The notes: generated by a model from the letters alone, not told the origin. A DNA stretch of 64,000 nt from Thalassotalea litorea (GCF_005843925.1 NZ_VCBC01000003.1:1-64000); one strand, 5' to 3'; shown: positions 1 to 10,643, counted from the first letter of the stretch. Made by a program: numbers and translations.

Positions 1-117
1 CATACGATTAATATTTCGAAATTGTCTGACGGTGTAAAATCTTTGCAAGCTATCGCTTACGATACGCAAGGAAATAGCACAGAAACGGTGGAAATGAGCA
101 TTCGCACTGAACGGTAA
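1..117 (+). CDS. C-terminal fragment of a protein ending in an Ig-like domain (5' end outside window)
   Basis: The first 38 codons read in frame to a TAA stop. The text contains SLQAIAYDTQGNSTET, typical of the last beta-strands of bacterial Ig-like or fibronectin-type modules found at the ends of secreted glycosidases and adhesins. That pattern (kLxaiAyDtaGNst) is all that can be recognised, so the enzyme or structural role of the whole protein cannot be told. A rho-independent terminator follows 34 bases later, so this is the last gene of its transcript. Confidence 0.6.
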   Translation, partial: HTINISKLSDGVKSLQAIAYDTQGNSTETVEMSIRTER

Positions 118-150
118 ATAAACACCCGGTTCAACACCAAACCGATATAC

Positions 151-175
151 AAAAGCCCCGCAAGGGGCTTTTTTT
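151..175 (+). terminator. Rho-independent terminator
   Basis: GCCCC (155-159), loop GCAA, GGGGC (164-168), then seven T residues. It closes the gene ending at 117. The A-run on its left flank lets it also serve the minus-strand gene ending at 198. Confidence 0.85.
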
Positions 176-197
176 ATGACCGCAGAAAGTACCAGTG

Positions 198-881
198 TTA
201 GCTGTATTTTCTACGACCTGCGACAAGACCTAACATACCCAAAAACATTAGAGCAATAGTGCCGGTTTCAGGCACTTCTTGTGGTGGACCTGAAGGTGGT
301 TGAGCACTATTGTAGAACGTTAGGTGTGATAGTCCGGCTTGATTTCCGCCATTATTTAATGGCGTTGACCAGGTACCAGTGGTAACGGATACCGCTGCTT
401 GCATACAAGAGTCTGTAAAGGCTCCGCCTGCACAAGCACTTTCATCGCTTACATACCAAAACAGATTAAATCCATTCCCAGCTTTTGCTGCCCAATATCG
501 AATGCTTGGGTCGCCTTGATCTGGATCATATGTCCAGGTGCCTTCTTTGTTGCTATCACTAAGAAGCGAAAATTCCCACTCATCACCATCGATAATGTCT
601 TTATATCGTTCACTAATATCGCTAGTGGCGGATAACTCAGCATTAAATTTGGCGATAACAGGAGATATCAATCGTTCACTGTCAGGTGCAAACACCCAAC
701 ATGAAGAAAAACCCGTATAGACTGGATCTTGATTCTTGAAATAGGTTCCGCAATCATTACCGCTAATTTTTGTCGACTTCAGCGTTAACGGTGTTGCATT
801 AGCTGATGTTGAAAAAAATACAGGGATCATTGCTAGTGGGATGACAGCCTTTAAAAGACTTTTTATTGAAAAAGAGCTCAT
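198..881 (-). CDS. Secreted PEP-CTERM sorting-domain protein
   Basis: A 227-residue exported protein. The start at 881 is chosen because AAAGGAAAAG lies just before the ATG and a signal peptide follows (hydrophobic core LLKAVIPLAMIPVFFSTSANA). A longer in-frame reading to 974 would put about 31 polar residues before the signal peptide. The last 25 residues are a textbook PEP-CTERM signal: VPETGTIA, a hydrophobic stretch, then GRRKYS. In the known system this tail is cut by exosortase at the inner membrane during export to the envelope or matrix. The body (about residues 45-195) has several Cys, an IDGDEW motif and an AKAGNGF motif, both shared with the neighbour at 1693-2397. No enzymatic motif is visible and no exosortase gene lies in this window. 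Function unknown; the sorting call is firm. Confidence 0.85.
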   Translation of the reverse strand: MSSFSIKSLLKAVIPLAMIPVFFSTSANATPLTLKSTKISGNDCGTYFKNQDPVYTGFSSCWVFAPDSERLISPVIAKFNAELSATSDISERYKDIIDGDEWEFSLLSDSNKEGTWTYDPDQGDPSIRYWAAKAGNGFNLFWYVSDESACAGGAFTDSCMQAAVSVTTGTWSTPLNNGGNQAGLSHLTFYNSAQPPSGPPQEVPETGTIALMFLGMLGLVAGRRKYS

Positions 882-966
882 TGCTTTTCCTTTAGGTGTT
901 ATTTTTGTTAATTGTTTCCGGTGATTTCCGAAATTCCATGCCTCAATCCTGCGGGCACTAAACGTG

Positions 967-983
967 AAGCACAAAGCATGCCC
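967..983 (-). promoter_or_regulatory. Possible sigma-54 (-24/-12) promoter of the PEP-CTERM gene
   Basis: On the minus strand the sequence GGGCATGCTTTGTGCT carries GG, ten bases, then GC, the diagnostic RpoN spacing. It matches TGGCACG-N4-TTGCW except at three positions. It would start a transcript near 957, giving a leader of roughly 75 bases before the ATG at 881. PEP-CTERM genes are known to be controlled by the sigma-54 activator PrsR in other bacteria, which fits. No activator site was recognised. Confidence 0.4.
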
Positions 984-1692
984 AAAAATAAAATCCCAGT
1001 AAAAACAGTTGCTTATCGATTTGATGGGTGGTCTACTCTTTTGGTTTGTAAAGGAAGCTGACAGTATTGATCATGCAGCTAGGGAAGTCGGTATTTATGT
1101 AATGAGCATGGATTATTAAGATCAAAAAAGGTTACAGATATGTTGATTGTAGATTTGGGGAACGCCGTATTTTCCGCTTTCGAAGGATAGTAGATTTTAA
1201 AGGTAGTAAAAACTTGCTGCTTGTTTAGGCATTGCAATCCTATTCATAAGATATTTTTGAAAATTGGCATTGATATTAGTGGGTTCGATAACAATTTTAT
1301 GTAATGCATTTTTCATGCGCGCGAACATTATAATGCGGGCTTATCTTAAGTCATTCATTTCCCGAGTATTGAATCATATTACGCCAGATCTTAAGTTTGG
1401 TATCGACATGAGGTGTCTTAAGCAAAACCTACTTATGACTTTAACGCTATATAGGTTGGAGGGCGAGACATCGGTGCGGATGCCCTATGTTAATCTCATG
1501 CTTTTGGTGGATAGAGTCTCCTCAGAGTTAGACAGAGATTTCACTCATGGATACTGCACTGTGACTGTCTCTCGCCCATTAAAAGACAATGATGGCACCT
1601 TACCTAGAAGCTTTGCGCATTTGTAAAACGGTAGTGCACGTTTTCGCACAAACGCTGAGTTGCTCCTGAGGTACGCCAAGTATGAAGATTAA
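984..1692. other. Gene-poor stretch between the two PEP-CTERM paralogues
   Basis: About 700 bases without a convincing gene. An open frame at 1264-1626 begins with TTG, has no ribosome binding site and no recognisable family. Imperfect inverted words GGGCGAGACA (near 1460) and TGTCTCTCGCCC (near 1565) flank part of it. This could be decayed coding or mobile DNA, but nothing specific can be named. Confidence 0.4.
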
Positions 1693-2397
1693 TCAGTATT
1701 TATTGTTAGGCCTAAAGCGGTGCAGGCCAATAATACAGGAAATGCTTAATAGAAATAGGGGGAGACTACTTCCCAACGGTATTTTTTCCGAAGGTGGCAA
1801 ACCTGAATCATAAAAGGTGATATGTGATAAATCTTTTCCTCCCGTATCCCATTCACCTTCGGTAACCGTTTGTGCAGCGCTCATACAGTCAAAGGTGTTA
1901 ATCTGATCCTGGGGACTGCAAAACGCTTCAAAATCTTCCGGTGACACTTCCCAGTAAAGGGTAAAACCATTGCCGGCTTTCGCTACCCAAAAGCGGATGC
2001 TTGGGTCGTCTTCTCCGGGGTTGTAATTCCAATTACCGGTCATGTTGCCATCAATTGTCCATTCGTCGCCGTCAATACTGGGAAACATATTCGAACTGTC
2101 ATCTAGTTCAGAAAATGGCGGTTCGAATTTTCCTATTACGGGAGAAATAAGCTCTTCAGGGAGATCTTCAGCAAAGATCCAGCAATCATCAAATCCTCTT
2201 TGCTCAACGGAAACACCTGATCGCAGAAAGTAGCTTTCTTCAAAGTTCGAACTGTTGGGGTTGAAAACTCCTGAACAATCATTGCCATCAAAATCTAAGG
2301 ATACGAGTGTCGCGAAAGCGGATTGAGTCGACAGTGCAATGATTAAAATCGAAGCGGTTAACAATTTTTCGACGATTGAGCGAGTAATCGGTTTCAT
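1693..2397 (-). CDS. Secreted paralogue of the PEP-CTERM protein with a divergent C-terminal sorting-like tail
   Basis: A 234-residue protein with an N-terminal signal peptide (LLTASILIIALSTQSAFA). It aligns along its length with the protein at 198-881: GNDC, CWIFA, LISPVI.KF, IDGDEW, G.W.Y.P, DPSIRFWVAKAGNGF, DCM.AA, LSHITFY are all shared in the same order. The C-terminus IPLGSSLPLFLLSISCIIGLHRFR has the tripartite layout of an exosortase tail (short motif, hydrophobic helix, basic end). The motif is IPLxxS rather than PEP, closer to the VPLPA-type or VPxSxxLF-type variants. Whether it is still sorted is unknown. Product of a local duplication or of paired transfer. Confidence 0.75.
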   Translation of the reverse strand: MKPITRSIVEKLLTASILIIALSTQSAFATLVSLDFDGNDCSGVFNPNSSNFEESYFLRSGVSVEQRGFDDCWIFAEDLPEELISPVIGKFEPPFSELDDSSNMFPSIDGDEWTIDGNMTGNWNYNPGEDDPSIRFWVAKAGNGFTLYWEVSPEDFEAFCSPQDQINTFDCMSAAQTVTEGEWDTGGKDLSHITFYDSGLPPSEKIPLGSSLPLFLLSISCIIGLHRFRPNNKY

Positions 2398-2748
2398 TAT
2401 TGTTCCTAAAGTTGCGGTTCACATCAATTGAATGTTCTTCCCATCAAAGTTTATTCCTTCGATAGGGTATTTTGTTTGGTGCTCCATGCCACAACTATGC
2501 GGAACAAATAGTTCGTCATACTCTAGTATAGTAATTGTTTTTAAATTAACAGGTTGGAGATCTTATTTTATTGAAAGCGAAACTATGCACGCTTTATTGT
2601 CTGTGGGTGGACTGGGGTGCACTGGCTAAACGGCGCAGCCATAAAGCACCTTAGTTGAGATGTAATAAACAAGGTGAGTAAGACCTCAGCAAGAGAAGTA
2701 AATTTCAATTACGCGAAATATATTCATCATCTTGAGTCTCAAAAGGAG
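2398..2748. other. Intergenic stretch without a recognised gene
   Basis: This holds the promoter region of the secreted protein starting at 2397. A TGGCATG word near 2500 on the minus strand resembles a sigma-54 -24 element but lacks a matching -12 GC. A short open frame at 2432-2629 on the plus strand has no family signature. Nothing else is visible. Confidence 0.4.
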
Positions 2749-2913
2749 CTAACTTGATTCTGTTGCTTGACGTTCACTTTGCTGAATACGCCACTGCTGT
2801 AATTTTTTATAATAAAAATCCCACACACAAGGATCGCAAACGCCACTTTCGCAGCATTCACCGTCACCCGGCGGTTGTGGTTTATCTTGTAAATTTTCAG
2901 TATTTTGCGTCAT
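2749..2913 (-). CDS. Small oxidoreductase-like domain protein
   Basis: About 54 residues. The core PPGDGECCESGVCDPCVWDFYY carries the Cys pattern (CC, C, C) and the DPCVWD..Y motif of the oxidoreductase-like N-terminal domain family, small proteins of unknown function that occur alone in many gammaproteobacteria. An in-frame ATG at 2952 would add 13 residues. Neither start has a strong ribosome binding site, so the shorter one is preferred by family length. The four cysteines suggest metal or redox chemistry, but that is inference. Confidence 0.7.
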   Translation of the reverse strand: MTQNTENLQDKPQPPGDGECCESGVCDPCVWDFYYKKLQQWRIQQSERQATESS

Positions 2914-2983
2914 AGAAGTTACAGGGTTGATTATTTGTGCGAATTCTACCATAACGTCAAGTTATATGGCTTTTTCGGGTATA

Positions 2984-3008
2984 AAAAAACCCTGCAAGCA
3001 GGGTTTTT
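2984..3008 (-). terminator. Terminator after accC
   Basis: CCCTGC (2990-2995), loop AA, GCAGGG (2998-3003), with A7 on the left and T5 on the right, so it can act in both directions. It ends the aroQ-accB-accC transcript. Confidence 0.85.
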
Positions 3009-3037
3009 ACAATATCGGCTTGTTACTTAAAAGCAAC

Positions 3038-4384
3038 TTACTTTATGTCAGCAAGCTTTTTCTCAAGATAATGAATATTGGCGCCACCGCGGGCAAACCC
3101 AACATCATTCATAATGTCTTCTTGCAAGGTGATATTGGTTTTAATGCCGTCAATAACGATTTCATTTAACGCATTTTTCATTCGTGCAATGGCCACTTCC
3201 CGGGTTTCACCGTAAGTGATCAATTTACCGATCATGGAGTCATAATGTGGTGGCACAGAATAATCCGTATAGACGTGAGAATCCCAACGAACCCCTAACC
3301 CACCCGGAGGGTGGAATCGCGTAACTTTACCCGGTGACGGGATAAAGGAACGAGGATCTTCGGCATTGATACGACATTCAATCGCATGTCCATGAACCTT
3401 GATGTCTTCTTGCTTAATGCTGAGTTTTTGACCACTGGCAATGCGCAGTTGTTCTTTGATCAAGTCAACACCGGTGATCATTTCCGTAACCGGATGCTCT
3501 ACCTGGATGCGAGTATTCATCTCGATAAAGTAGAATTCACCATTTTCGTACAAAAATTCAAACGTACCGGCACCGCGATAGTTGATTTCAATACAGGCAT
3601 TACAACAACGGGCGCCAATTTCAGCACGCAATTCTTCACTGATGCCCGGTGCAGGTGCTTCTTCTACCACCTTTTGATGGCGACGTTGCATTGAACAGTC
3701 ACGCTCGCCTAAGTGGATAGCGCTGCCTTGACCATCGGCCAGTATCTGAATTTCAACGTGACGTGGGTTTTCAAGGAATTTTTCCATGTAAACAACATCA
3801 TTGTTAAATGCGGCGCGAGCTTCAGCTTTGGTAAGTTGAATCGATTCAAGCAGATCTGATTCTTCACGGACAACACGCATACCGCGTCCGCCACCGCCAC
3901 CTGAGGCTTTGATGATTACTGGGTAACCAATGCGACGACCATGAGCCAGGTTTAACTCGTCGTCTTCGGTTAGCGGACCATCAGAACCTGGTACACATGG
4001 AACACCAGCATCTTTCATTGCATGAATTGCGGAAACTTTATCCCCCATCAAGCGGATGCTATCTGCTAATGGTCCAATAAAGGCAAAACCAGAGTCTTCT
4101 ACTTGCTCAGCAAAATCGGCATTTTCCGCCAGAAACCCATAACCAGGATGGATACCATCGGCATTGGTCACTTCTGCTGCGGTAATAATGCGTGGAATAT
4201 TTAAATAACTGTCGGTCGCTGCGGGTTTACCAATACAAATGGTTTCATCAGCCAATAAAACGTGCTTCAGGTTTTTATCGGCAGTGGAATGCACGGCAAC
4301 GGTTTCGATACCCAGTTCTTTACAAGCTCGCAATATACGCAGAGCTATTTCGCCTCGGTTGGCGATCACTACTTTTTTCAACAT
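3038..4384 (-). CDS. accC: Acetyl-CoA carboxylase, biotin carboxylase subunit
   Basis: Carboxylates the biotin on AccB with ATP and bicarbonate, the first half-reaction of acetyl-CoA carboxylase in fatty acid synthesis (cytoplasm). It has 448 residues, the usual family length. Visible are the N-terminal [14 protein letters not shown], the glycine-rich ATP loop [14 protein letters not shown] (near residue 160), the [18 protein letters not shown] segment, and the catalytic [14 protein letters not shown]. It lies 23 bases after accB in the same direction, forming an aroQ-accB-accC unit. Identification is secure. Confidence 0.97.
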   Translation of the reverse strand: MLKKVVIANRGEIALRILRACKELGIETVAVHSTADKNLKHVLLADETICIGKPAATDSYLNIPRIITAAEVTNADGIHPGYGFLAENADFAEQVEDSGFAFIGPLADSIRLMGDKVSAIHAMKDAGVPCVPGSDGPLTEDDELNLAHGRRIGYPVIIKASGGGGGRGMRVVREESDLLESIQLTKAEARAAFNNDVVYMEKFLENPRHVEIQILADGQGSAIHLGERDCSMQRRHQKVVEEAPAPGISEELRAEIGARCCNACIEINYRGAGTFEFLYENGEFYFIEMNTRIQVEHPVTEMITGVDLIKEQLRIASGQKLSIKQEDIKVHGHAIECRINAEDPRSFIPSPGKVTRFHPPGGLGVRWDSHVYTDYSVPPHYDSMIGKLITYGETREVAIARMKNALNEIVIDGIKTNITLQEDIMNDVGFARGGANIHYLEKKLADIK

Positions 4385-4407
4385 GGAATCAGCCTTCCTT
4401 TGAGAAC

Positions 4408-4851
4408 TTATTCAATTACGAATAGTGGTTGGTCAAATTCGATTGTATCTTCGTTTTGCGCCAAGATCTGTTTGATTACACCAGACTTGTCCGCTTCAAT
4501 TTGGTTCATCATTTTCATGGCTTCAACGATACACAGAGTATCACCGGCATTTACATGCTGACCAACTTCTGCAAAATCTGGCGCATCCGGAGATGGCGCA
4601 GCATAGAATGTACCGACCATCGGAGAGCGAACCACGTGACCGCTTAGTTCCGCGCTTGCTGGTGCTGATTCAGCCGCTGGCGCAGCAACTGGCGCAGCAA
4701 CTGGTGCAGGTGCAGCAACGTATGTTTGCGGAGCTGCTACTGTGCTCGCACGACTAATGCGTACCGACTCTTCACCTTCAGCAATTTCTAGCTCGCTGAT
4801 GCCTGACTCTTCTACGAGTTCGATCAATTTCTTAATTTTACGAATATCCAT
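4408..4851 (-). CDS. accB: Acetyl-CoA carboxylase biotin carboxyl carrier protein
   Basis: 147 residues. The C-terminal biotinyl domain (about 70-147) carries [15 protein letters not shown] with the biotin-accepting lysine at residue 113. The N-terminal [22 protein letters not shown] is typical of BCCP, and an Ala/Pro-rich flexible linker (about 38-65, repeats of AAPVAAP) joins the two. It passes the carboxyl group from AccC to the AccA/AccD transferase. It sits between aroQ (20 bases upstream) and accC. Confidence 0.97.
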   Translation of the reverse strand: MDIRKIKKLIELVEESGISELEIAEGEESVRISRASTVAAPQTYVAAPAPVAAPVAAPAAESAPASAELSGHVVRSPMVGTFYAAPSPDAPDFAEVGQHVNAGDTLCIVEAMKMMNQIEADKSGVIKQILAQNEDTIEFDQPLFVIE

Positions 4852-4870
4852 AACAGTACCTTATATCTCT

Positions 4871-5323
4871 TTATTTATTCTGTGCTAACAATTGTGCGGC
4901 GGCGTCTAGCGCCATGGCGTATCCTTGGGGGCCACATCCACAAATTACCCCTTCGGCAATATCCGAAAGGTAGGAATGATGTCTAAATGGTTCGCGACTG
5001 TGAATATTGGACAAGTGCACTTCAAAAAACGGAACATCAATACTCAGTAAAGCGTCTCTTAATGCCACACTAGTGTGGGTAAACGCTGCTGGATTGATAA
5101 TAATACAATCGGTTTTTTGATAAGCTTGATGGATACGTTCAATCAATTCGTGTTCTGCATTTGATTGAAAATGATCCAGTGCAACATTCAGGTCTTTAGC
5201 TTTTTCCGATAGAGAATCAATGATATCTGTCAACGTTTGATGGCCATAAATTTCGGGTTGACGAAGACCCAAACGATTTAAGTTGGGTCCATTGATTACG
5301 AGCACATTATGTTCTGTAGTCAT
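4871..5323 (-). CDS. aroQ: Type II 3-dehydroquinate dehydratase
   Basis: Removes water from 3-dehydroquinate to give 3-dehydroshikimate in the shikimate pathway. The 150 residues match the small dodecameric type II enzyme. [17 protein letters not shown] contains the active-site loop and Tyr, [17 protein letters not shown] the substrate loop, and [17 protein letters not shown] the catalytic His region. It is the first gene of the aroQ-accB-accC unit, a common arrangement in gammaproteobacteria with no direct metabolic link. Confidence 0.96.
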   Translation of the reverse strand: MTTEHNVLVINGPNLNRLGLRQPEIYGHQTLTDIIDSLSEKAKDLNVALDHFQSNAEHELIERIHQAYQKTDCIIINPAAFTHTSVALRDALLSIDVPFFEVHLSNIHSREPFRHHSYLSDIAEGVICGCGPQGYAMALDAAAQLLAQNK

Positions 5324-5433
5324 TATTCTCTAACTTCCTGAATTTTAAGGTCCTTAGACGAACCATTTCATATCTATGGTTATTCAACATGAAAAATGAT
5401 GAAAAAACCATCAGAAATTGAAATTATCTGCAC

Positions 5434-5439
5434 ATTATA
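5434..5439 (-). promoter_or_regulatory. Likely -10 box of the aroQ-accBC promoter
   Basis: A perfect TATAAT on the minus strand, about 110 bases before the aroQ ATG. The candidate -35 (TTGGTG) is 19 bases upstream, longer than ideal. The gap 5324-5640 holds no gene and no clear terminator for the incoming neighbours. The long A/T-rich leader might carry growth-rate control of accB, but no motif proves it. Confidence 0.5.
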
Positions 5440-5640
5440 GAGAGTTCGAAGAATATAGCACCAAAATACTGGTCTAATCACCGAAGTTCGCAGTAAATTA
5501 ACCTTTGATTTCGAGGGTTTGGCGAATTTTTCAGGCTTGGCATACCGCTAGGAAATCCTCATAAACAGGCGTTGTGAGAGGTAAGAAAAGGGCACTTTGC
5601 GGTCAATGGTAGCAAAATACCCTTAAAAGAAGGTCAGGGA

Positions 5641-7527
5641 TTAATTGAAAATTTCATTGATATGAGTGGAAAATTTGTCCGCATTCATAAATCCGGTAAC
5701 GCGGTTTTTATCGAGTTCGCGTCCGGTTTTATCAAAAAATAAAATCGATGGTAAGCCGAAGACGTCATATTCTTCCATAAACGCTAAACTATCCGGATTA
5801 CCCAAATCGGTAAGATCCGCCTGCAGCATCACTGTGTTGTGCAGTGCTTGTTGTACCGAAGGTTTGGGGAAAGTTTTTTGCTCAAACTCTTTGCAGGCAG
5901 CGCACCAATCGGCATATAAATCGAGCATCACCGTTAGTCCCCCTGCATTGGCTTTTGCAATTTCGCGATCCAATTCATCCAAGCTTGCCACTTTAATAAA
6001 TTCTTTATGGCTCGCGGCGGCTTGTTTCAATGGTGCATCAAATAACGTTTGATAGGCCAATTGACCGCCTGAAAACAGCATTAGAAAGATAATTAACGAG
6101 CGAATGCCGTAACCAAACGTTGCGGGAGACTTGCGATTGTCGTTATTAACTACATAGAAATAAGTCGCACTACCTAACAGCAGCGCCGCCCATAACAAAT
6201 TGGCAACCGTTGCAGGAAGCAGGCGCTCAAGTAAGAAGATAGGTACGGCAAGTAACAGCAAGCCAAACACGCTTTTTATCACATTCATCCAATTACCGGC
6301 TTTCGGTAATAACTTACCGCCAGAGCTACCAAGAACCAGTAGGGGTAAACCCATTCCCATGCTTAGAACATACAAAGCGGTAGCGCCAAGGACAATATCG
6401 CCGGATTGAGCAATGTAAATTAAAATGCCGGTTAAAGGCGCGGTTGTACATGGCGATGCCACCAGCCCGGAAATCGCCCCCATGACAAAGACTGAGACTA
6501 ATGAGCCGCCCCGTTGTGAACTGCTTAACTGATTCAGTTTTTGTTGCCAGGATGACGGCATCGATAAATTAAATACGCCAAACATGGAAAGCGCTAACAC
6601 CACAAACAAAATACTCAGACCGATTAGAATCGCCGGATGTTGAAATGCCGCCTGGAACTGCGCCCCAGCTAATGCCACCACGACGCCGAGAATGGTGTAG
6701 GTAATTGCCATACCCTGTACATAGGCCATCGACAGCGAGAATGCTTTTCCTGTTGATAGTTTGTCTCCCTGACCGACAATAATACCGGTCAGGATCGGGT
6801 ACATGGGAAAGACGCAAGGAGTAAATGACAATAAAATACCTAAGCCAAAAAACGTTAACAGAATTAATGCGAAATTTTTCGACGTAAGCAGGGAAGCCAA
6901 TTCAAACTGTTCGCTGTCCGAACCGTTTGCCGCTGCCTGCTCTGTTGAATCCGGTAAAACGTTTTTCGACGAGTTGTTAATGCTGTCGACATTATTGCCG
7001 ATGATAGCTCCGAGAATTGCGGAGCTGTTTCCCTGTTCGTTATCAGCGTTATCATTAACCCCATTACCCGACCCAACAGCACTCAGAAAAATTACTTTTT
7101 TTGTTGGTGGGTAACACAGGCCTTTTTCCGCACACCCTTGGTAGGTCAATTCAATCGAGCTGTTATCCGTTGCTGATTCGATGGGGATATCGAATTTGAG
7201 CTTTTGATAATATACCTGTTGTACGCCGAAAAACTCATCTTCGTGTTCGCGACCTTGTGGCAAGGTTGGTTGTTGAAATTCTGCACTGTCACTTTTAAAT
7301 ACCAGCTTTTCCTTGTAAAGGTAATACCCTTCGGCAATGTTGAAATAGACCTCAACACTGTTGCCCTGCTGATTAAAATCAAACTGAAATGCCTGATCAA
7401 CTTGGAGAAATTCATCCTGGTTGGAAAATAACGAATCCATTGAGGTATCGAATGGAGAGTTCTGAGCTTGCGTACTTGTGCCAGTAACACAGAGAGTCAA
7501 GATTAATAAACGAAGTAGAGCGCGCAT
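5641..7527 (-). CDS. dsbD: Thiol:disulfide interchange protein DsbD
   Basis: Carries electrons from cytoplasmic thioredoxin across the inner membrane to periplasmic partners such as DsbC and cytochrome c maturation proteins. It has 628 residues in the usual three parts. A signal peptide and periplasmic alpha domain hold the Cys pair in YQGCAEKGLCYPP (about 131 and 137). A central domain of eight membrane helices holds FTPCVFPM and SPCTTAPLTG. A C-terminal thioredoxin-like domain holds DWCAACKEFE (about 540-550). All six redox cysteines are present. The ATG overlaps the cutA stop by one base (TAATG), so the two genes are translationally coupled. Confidence 0.96.
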   Translation of the reverse strand: MRALLRLLILTLCVTGTSTQAQNSPFDTSMDSLFSNQDEFLQVDQAFQFDFNQQGNSVEVYFNIAEGYYLYKEKLVFKSDSAEFQQPTLPQGREHEDEFFGVQQVYYQKLKFDIPIESATDNSSIELTYQGCAEKGLCYPPTKKVIFLSAVGSGNGVNDNADNEQGNSSAILGAIIGNNVDSINNSSKNVLPDSTEQAAANGSDSEQFELASLLTSKNFALILLTFFGLGILLSFTPCVFPMYPILTGIIVGQGDKLSTGKAFSLSMAYVQGMAITYTILGVVVALAGAQFQAAFQHPAILIGLSILFVVLALSMFGVFNLSMPSSWQQKLNQLSSSQRGGSLVSVFVMGAISGLVASPCTTAPLTGILIYIAQSGDIVLGATALYVLSMGMGLPLLVLGSSGGKLLPKAGNWMNVIKSVFGLLLLAVPIFLLERLLPATVANLLWAALLLGSATYFYVVNNDNRKSPATFGYGIRSLIIFLMLFSGGQLAYQTLFDAPLKQAAASHKEFIKVASLDELDREIAKANAGGLTVMLDLYADWCAACKEFEQKTFPKPSVQQALHNTVMLQADLTDLGNPDSLAFMEEYDVFGLPSILFFDKTGRELDKNRVTGFMNADKFSTHINEIFN

Positions 7528-7844
7528 TATTGTTTTGTCACCATTGAGTCTATCCAGTTTAAATAAGCCTCATTACCTTGCTGGATATCCAGGGCAATAA
7601 TTTCTGCTACATCATAAGGATGCAAAGCCGTGATCCTTTCTTCTATTGCTGCAAACAAGCTGTGGGTTGATTTGATTATCATCATCACCTCCTGATCTTG
7701 TTGTCGCTCCCCTTGCCACTGGTAAACAGAAGTTACCGAGTCTTGAATATTAACGCAAGCGGCAAGTTGTTCATCAACCAGTGCATTCGCGATTGTTAAT
7801 GCGCTGTTTTTATCGGGGCAAGTACACAAAATAATTTGATACAT
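7527..7844 (-). CDS. cutA: Divalent cation tolerance protein CutA
   Basis: 105 residues forming the trimeric ferredoxin-like fold of CutA1. Recognised by CTCPDKNSALTIANALVDEQLAACVNI near the N-terminus, SVYQWQGE in the middle and LHPYDVAEIIALDI near the end. The family was first linked to copper tolerance in Escherichia coli, although its direct biochemical role is unsettled. It is upstream of dsbD with a one-base overlap, the classic cutA-dsbD pair. Confidence 0.95.
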   Translation of the reverse strand: MYQIILCTCPDKNSALTIANALVDEQLAACVNIQDSVTSVYQWQGERQQDQEVMMIIKSTHSLFAAIEERITALHPYDVAEIIALDIQQGNEAYLNWIDSMVTKQ

Positions 7845-7961
7845 AGGGCACTAGAAATTGGTTTCTTCAGAGCTATAGTTTATCTCAGAAGAAACTCGGT
7901 TGAAATAGACCAGAAAACCCCCATATATGTTTCACTTTAACGGTAATTTGTTCCAGTCATT

Positions 7962-8465
7962 ATGTTTCGAGTGTTATTTTTACTTTTTATCGCGGTTCCT
8001 GTTGTAGAAATCATGTTGCTGATTAATGTGGGCGGCATGCTTGGCGCTTTGCCTACTATTTGTTTGGTAATTATTACTGCATGGCTTGGAGCCACGCTGG
8101 TAAAGCAACAAGGGATGTCGACGATGCAGTCAATGCAGGCGAAAATGGCCAACGGCCAAATGCCATCGGATGAGATCATCGCATCGGTGTTATTGCTGGT
8201 TGCTGGCGTTACCTTACTCACACCAGGATTTTTAACGGATGGGTTAGGGCTCCTGTTATTGTGGCCGGTTTCACGTCAATGGCTGGTCAACAAGTTAAAG
8301 CCCCATATCGTTGCCAAGCAAGGGCAGAGCTTTGGTTTCCAACAAGGTTTTGGTGATTATCAGCAGCCTTCCAAGGACTTTGATGCCGACCCATATACTC
8401 AGCCCAAAGATCTTAATTCAAATCAGTCTTCGACATTGGAAGGTGAGTTTGAACGCAAAGATTAG
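7962..8465 (+). CDS. fxsA: FxsA family inner-membrane protein
   Basis: 167 residues. The first 130 or so match FxsA: three or four membrane helices including LFIAVPVVEIMLLINVG and LLVAGVTLLTPGFLTD, the hallmark PGFLTDxxGLLLL. The tail is hydrophilic. In Escherichia coli, FxsA prevents exclusion of phage T7 by the F plasmid; its cellular role is unknown. It lies divergent from cutA and just before groES, as in many gammaproteobacteria. Read-through into groES is possible, but groES has its own promoter. Confidence 0.9.
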   Translation: MFRVLFLLFIAVPVVEIMLLINVGGMLGALPTICLVIITAWLGATLVKQQGMSTMQSMQAKMANGQMPSDEIIASVLLLVAGVTLLTPGFLTDGLGLLLLWPVSRQWLVNKLKPHIVAKQGQSFGFQQGFGDYQQPSKDFDADPYTQPKDLNSNQSSTLEGEFERKD

Positions 8466-8501
8466 TGAACAAAACTTTTTTTGAATTTTTTTTGTTTTTC
8501 A

Positions 8502-8529
8502 CTTGAGAGTCACTTTTTAACCCCCATTT
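8502..8529 (+). promoter_or_regulatory. Sigma-32 heat-shock promoter of groES-groEL
   Basis: CTTGAG (8502-8507), 14-base spacer, CCCCATTT (8522-8529). This fits the RpoH consensus CTTGAA-N13/14-CCCCATNT with one mismatch. The groES start is 57 bases downstream of the -10. Confidence 0.9.
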
Positions 8530-8585
8530 GAAATACATAAACTTATATTGTTGTTATTTATTAAAAACCAAATCAGGAGAGATTA

Positions 8586-8876
8586 ATGAGCATTCGTCCT
8601 CTACATGACCGTGTGATCATCAAACGTCAGGAAGTAGAATCAAAATCAGCTGGTGGCATCGTATTAACAGGTAGTGCCGCTGAAAAATCTACTCGCGGTG
8701 AAGTTATTGCTGTTGGCAATGGCCGTATTTTAGAAAACGGTGAAGTTCGTGCCCTGGATGTAAAAGTTGGCGATAACGTTATCTTCAGCGAAGGCTATGG
8801 TGTAAAAACTGAAAAGTTAGACGGTGAAGACGTATTGATTTTAAGTGAAAGCGATATTCTGGCGGTTGTTGAATAA
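8586..8876 (+). CDS. groS: Co-chaperonin GroES
   Basis: 96 residues, the heptameric lid of the GroEL folding chamber. [13 protein letters not shown] at the N-terminus, the mobile loop ([20 protein letters not shown], about 22-41) and [24 protein letters not shown] at the end are all standard. AGGAGAG lies before the ATG. It is the first gene of the groES-groEL operon under the sigma-32 promoter. Confidence 0.98.
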   Translation: MSIRPLHDRVIIKRQEVESKSAGGIVLTGSAAEKSTRGEVIAVGNGRILENGEVRALDVKVGDNVIFSEGYGVKTEKLDGEDVLILSESDILAVVE

Positions 8877-8978
8877 TCGTTGAGTTCACGCTTTCTCTGA
8901 CTAAACATAATCGTAAGTACCCGATGTAAAAAGAAAATGTATTGATCAATTGTCAAAACAGCCGGGTCAAACAAATAA

Positions 8979-10643
<1,665 letters not shown>

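Noticed and set aside
1264..1626. 120-codon plus-strand open frame
   Set aside because: TTG start, no ribosome binding site, no family and no conserved composition.
2490..2510. TGGCATGGAGCACC as a sigma-54 promoter of the second secreted paralogue
   Set aside because: The -24 half matches but the required GC at -12 is missing.
2432..2629. 65-codon frame downstream of the second PEP-CTERM-like gene's start
   Set aside because: No family match and no start signal; runs through a promoter region.
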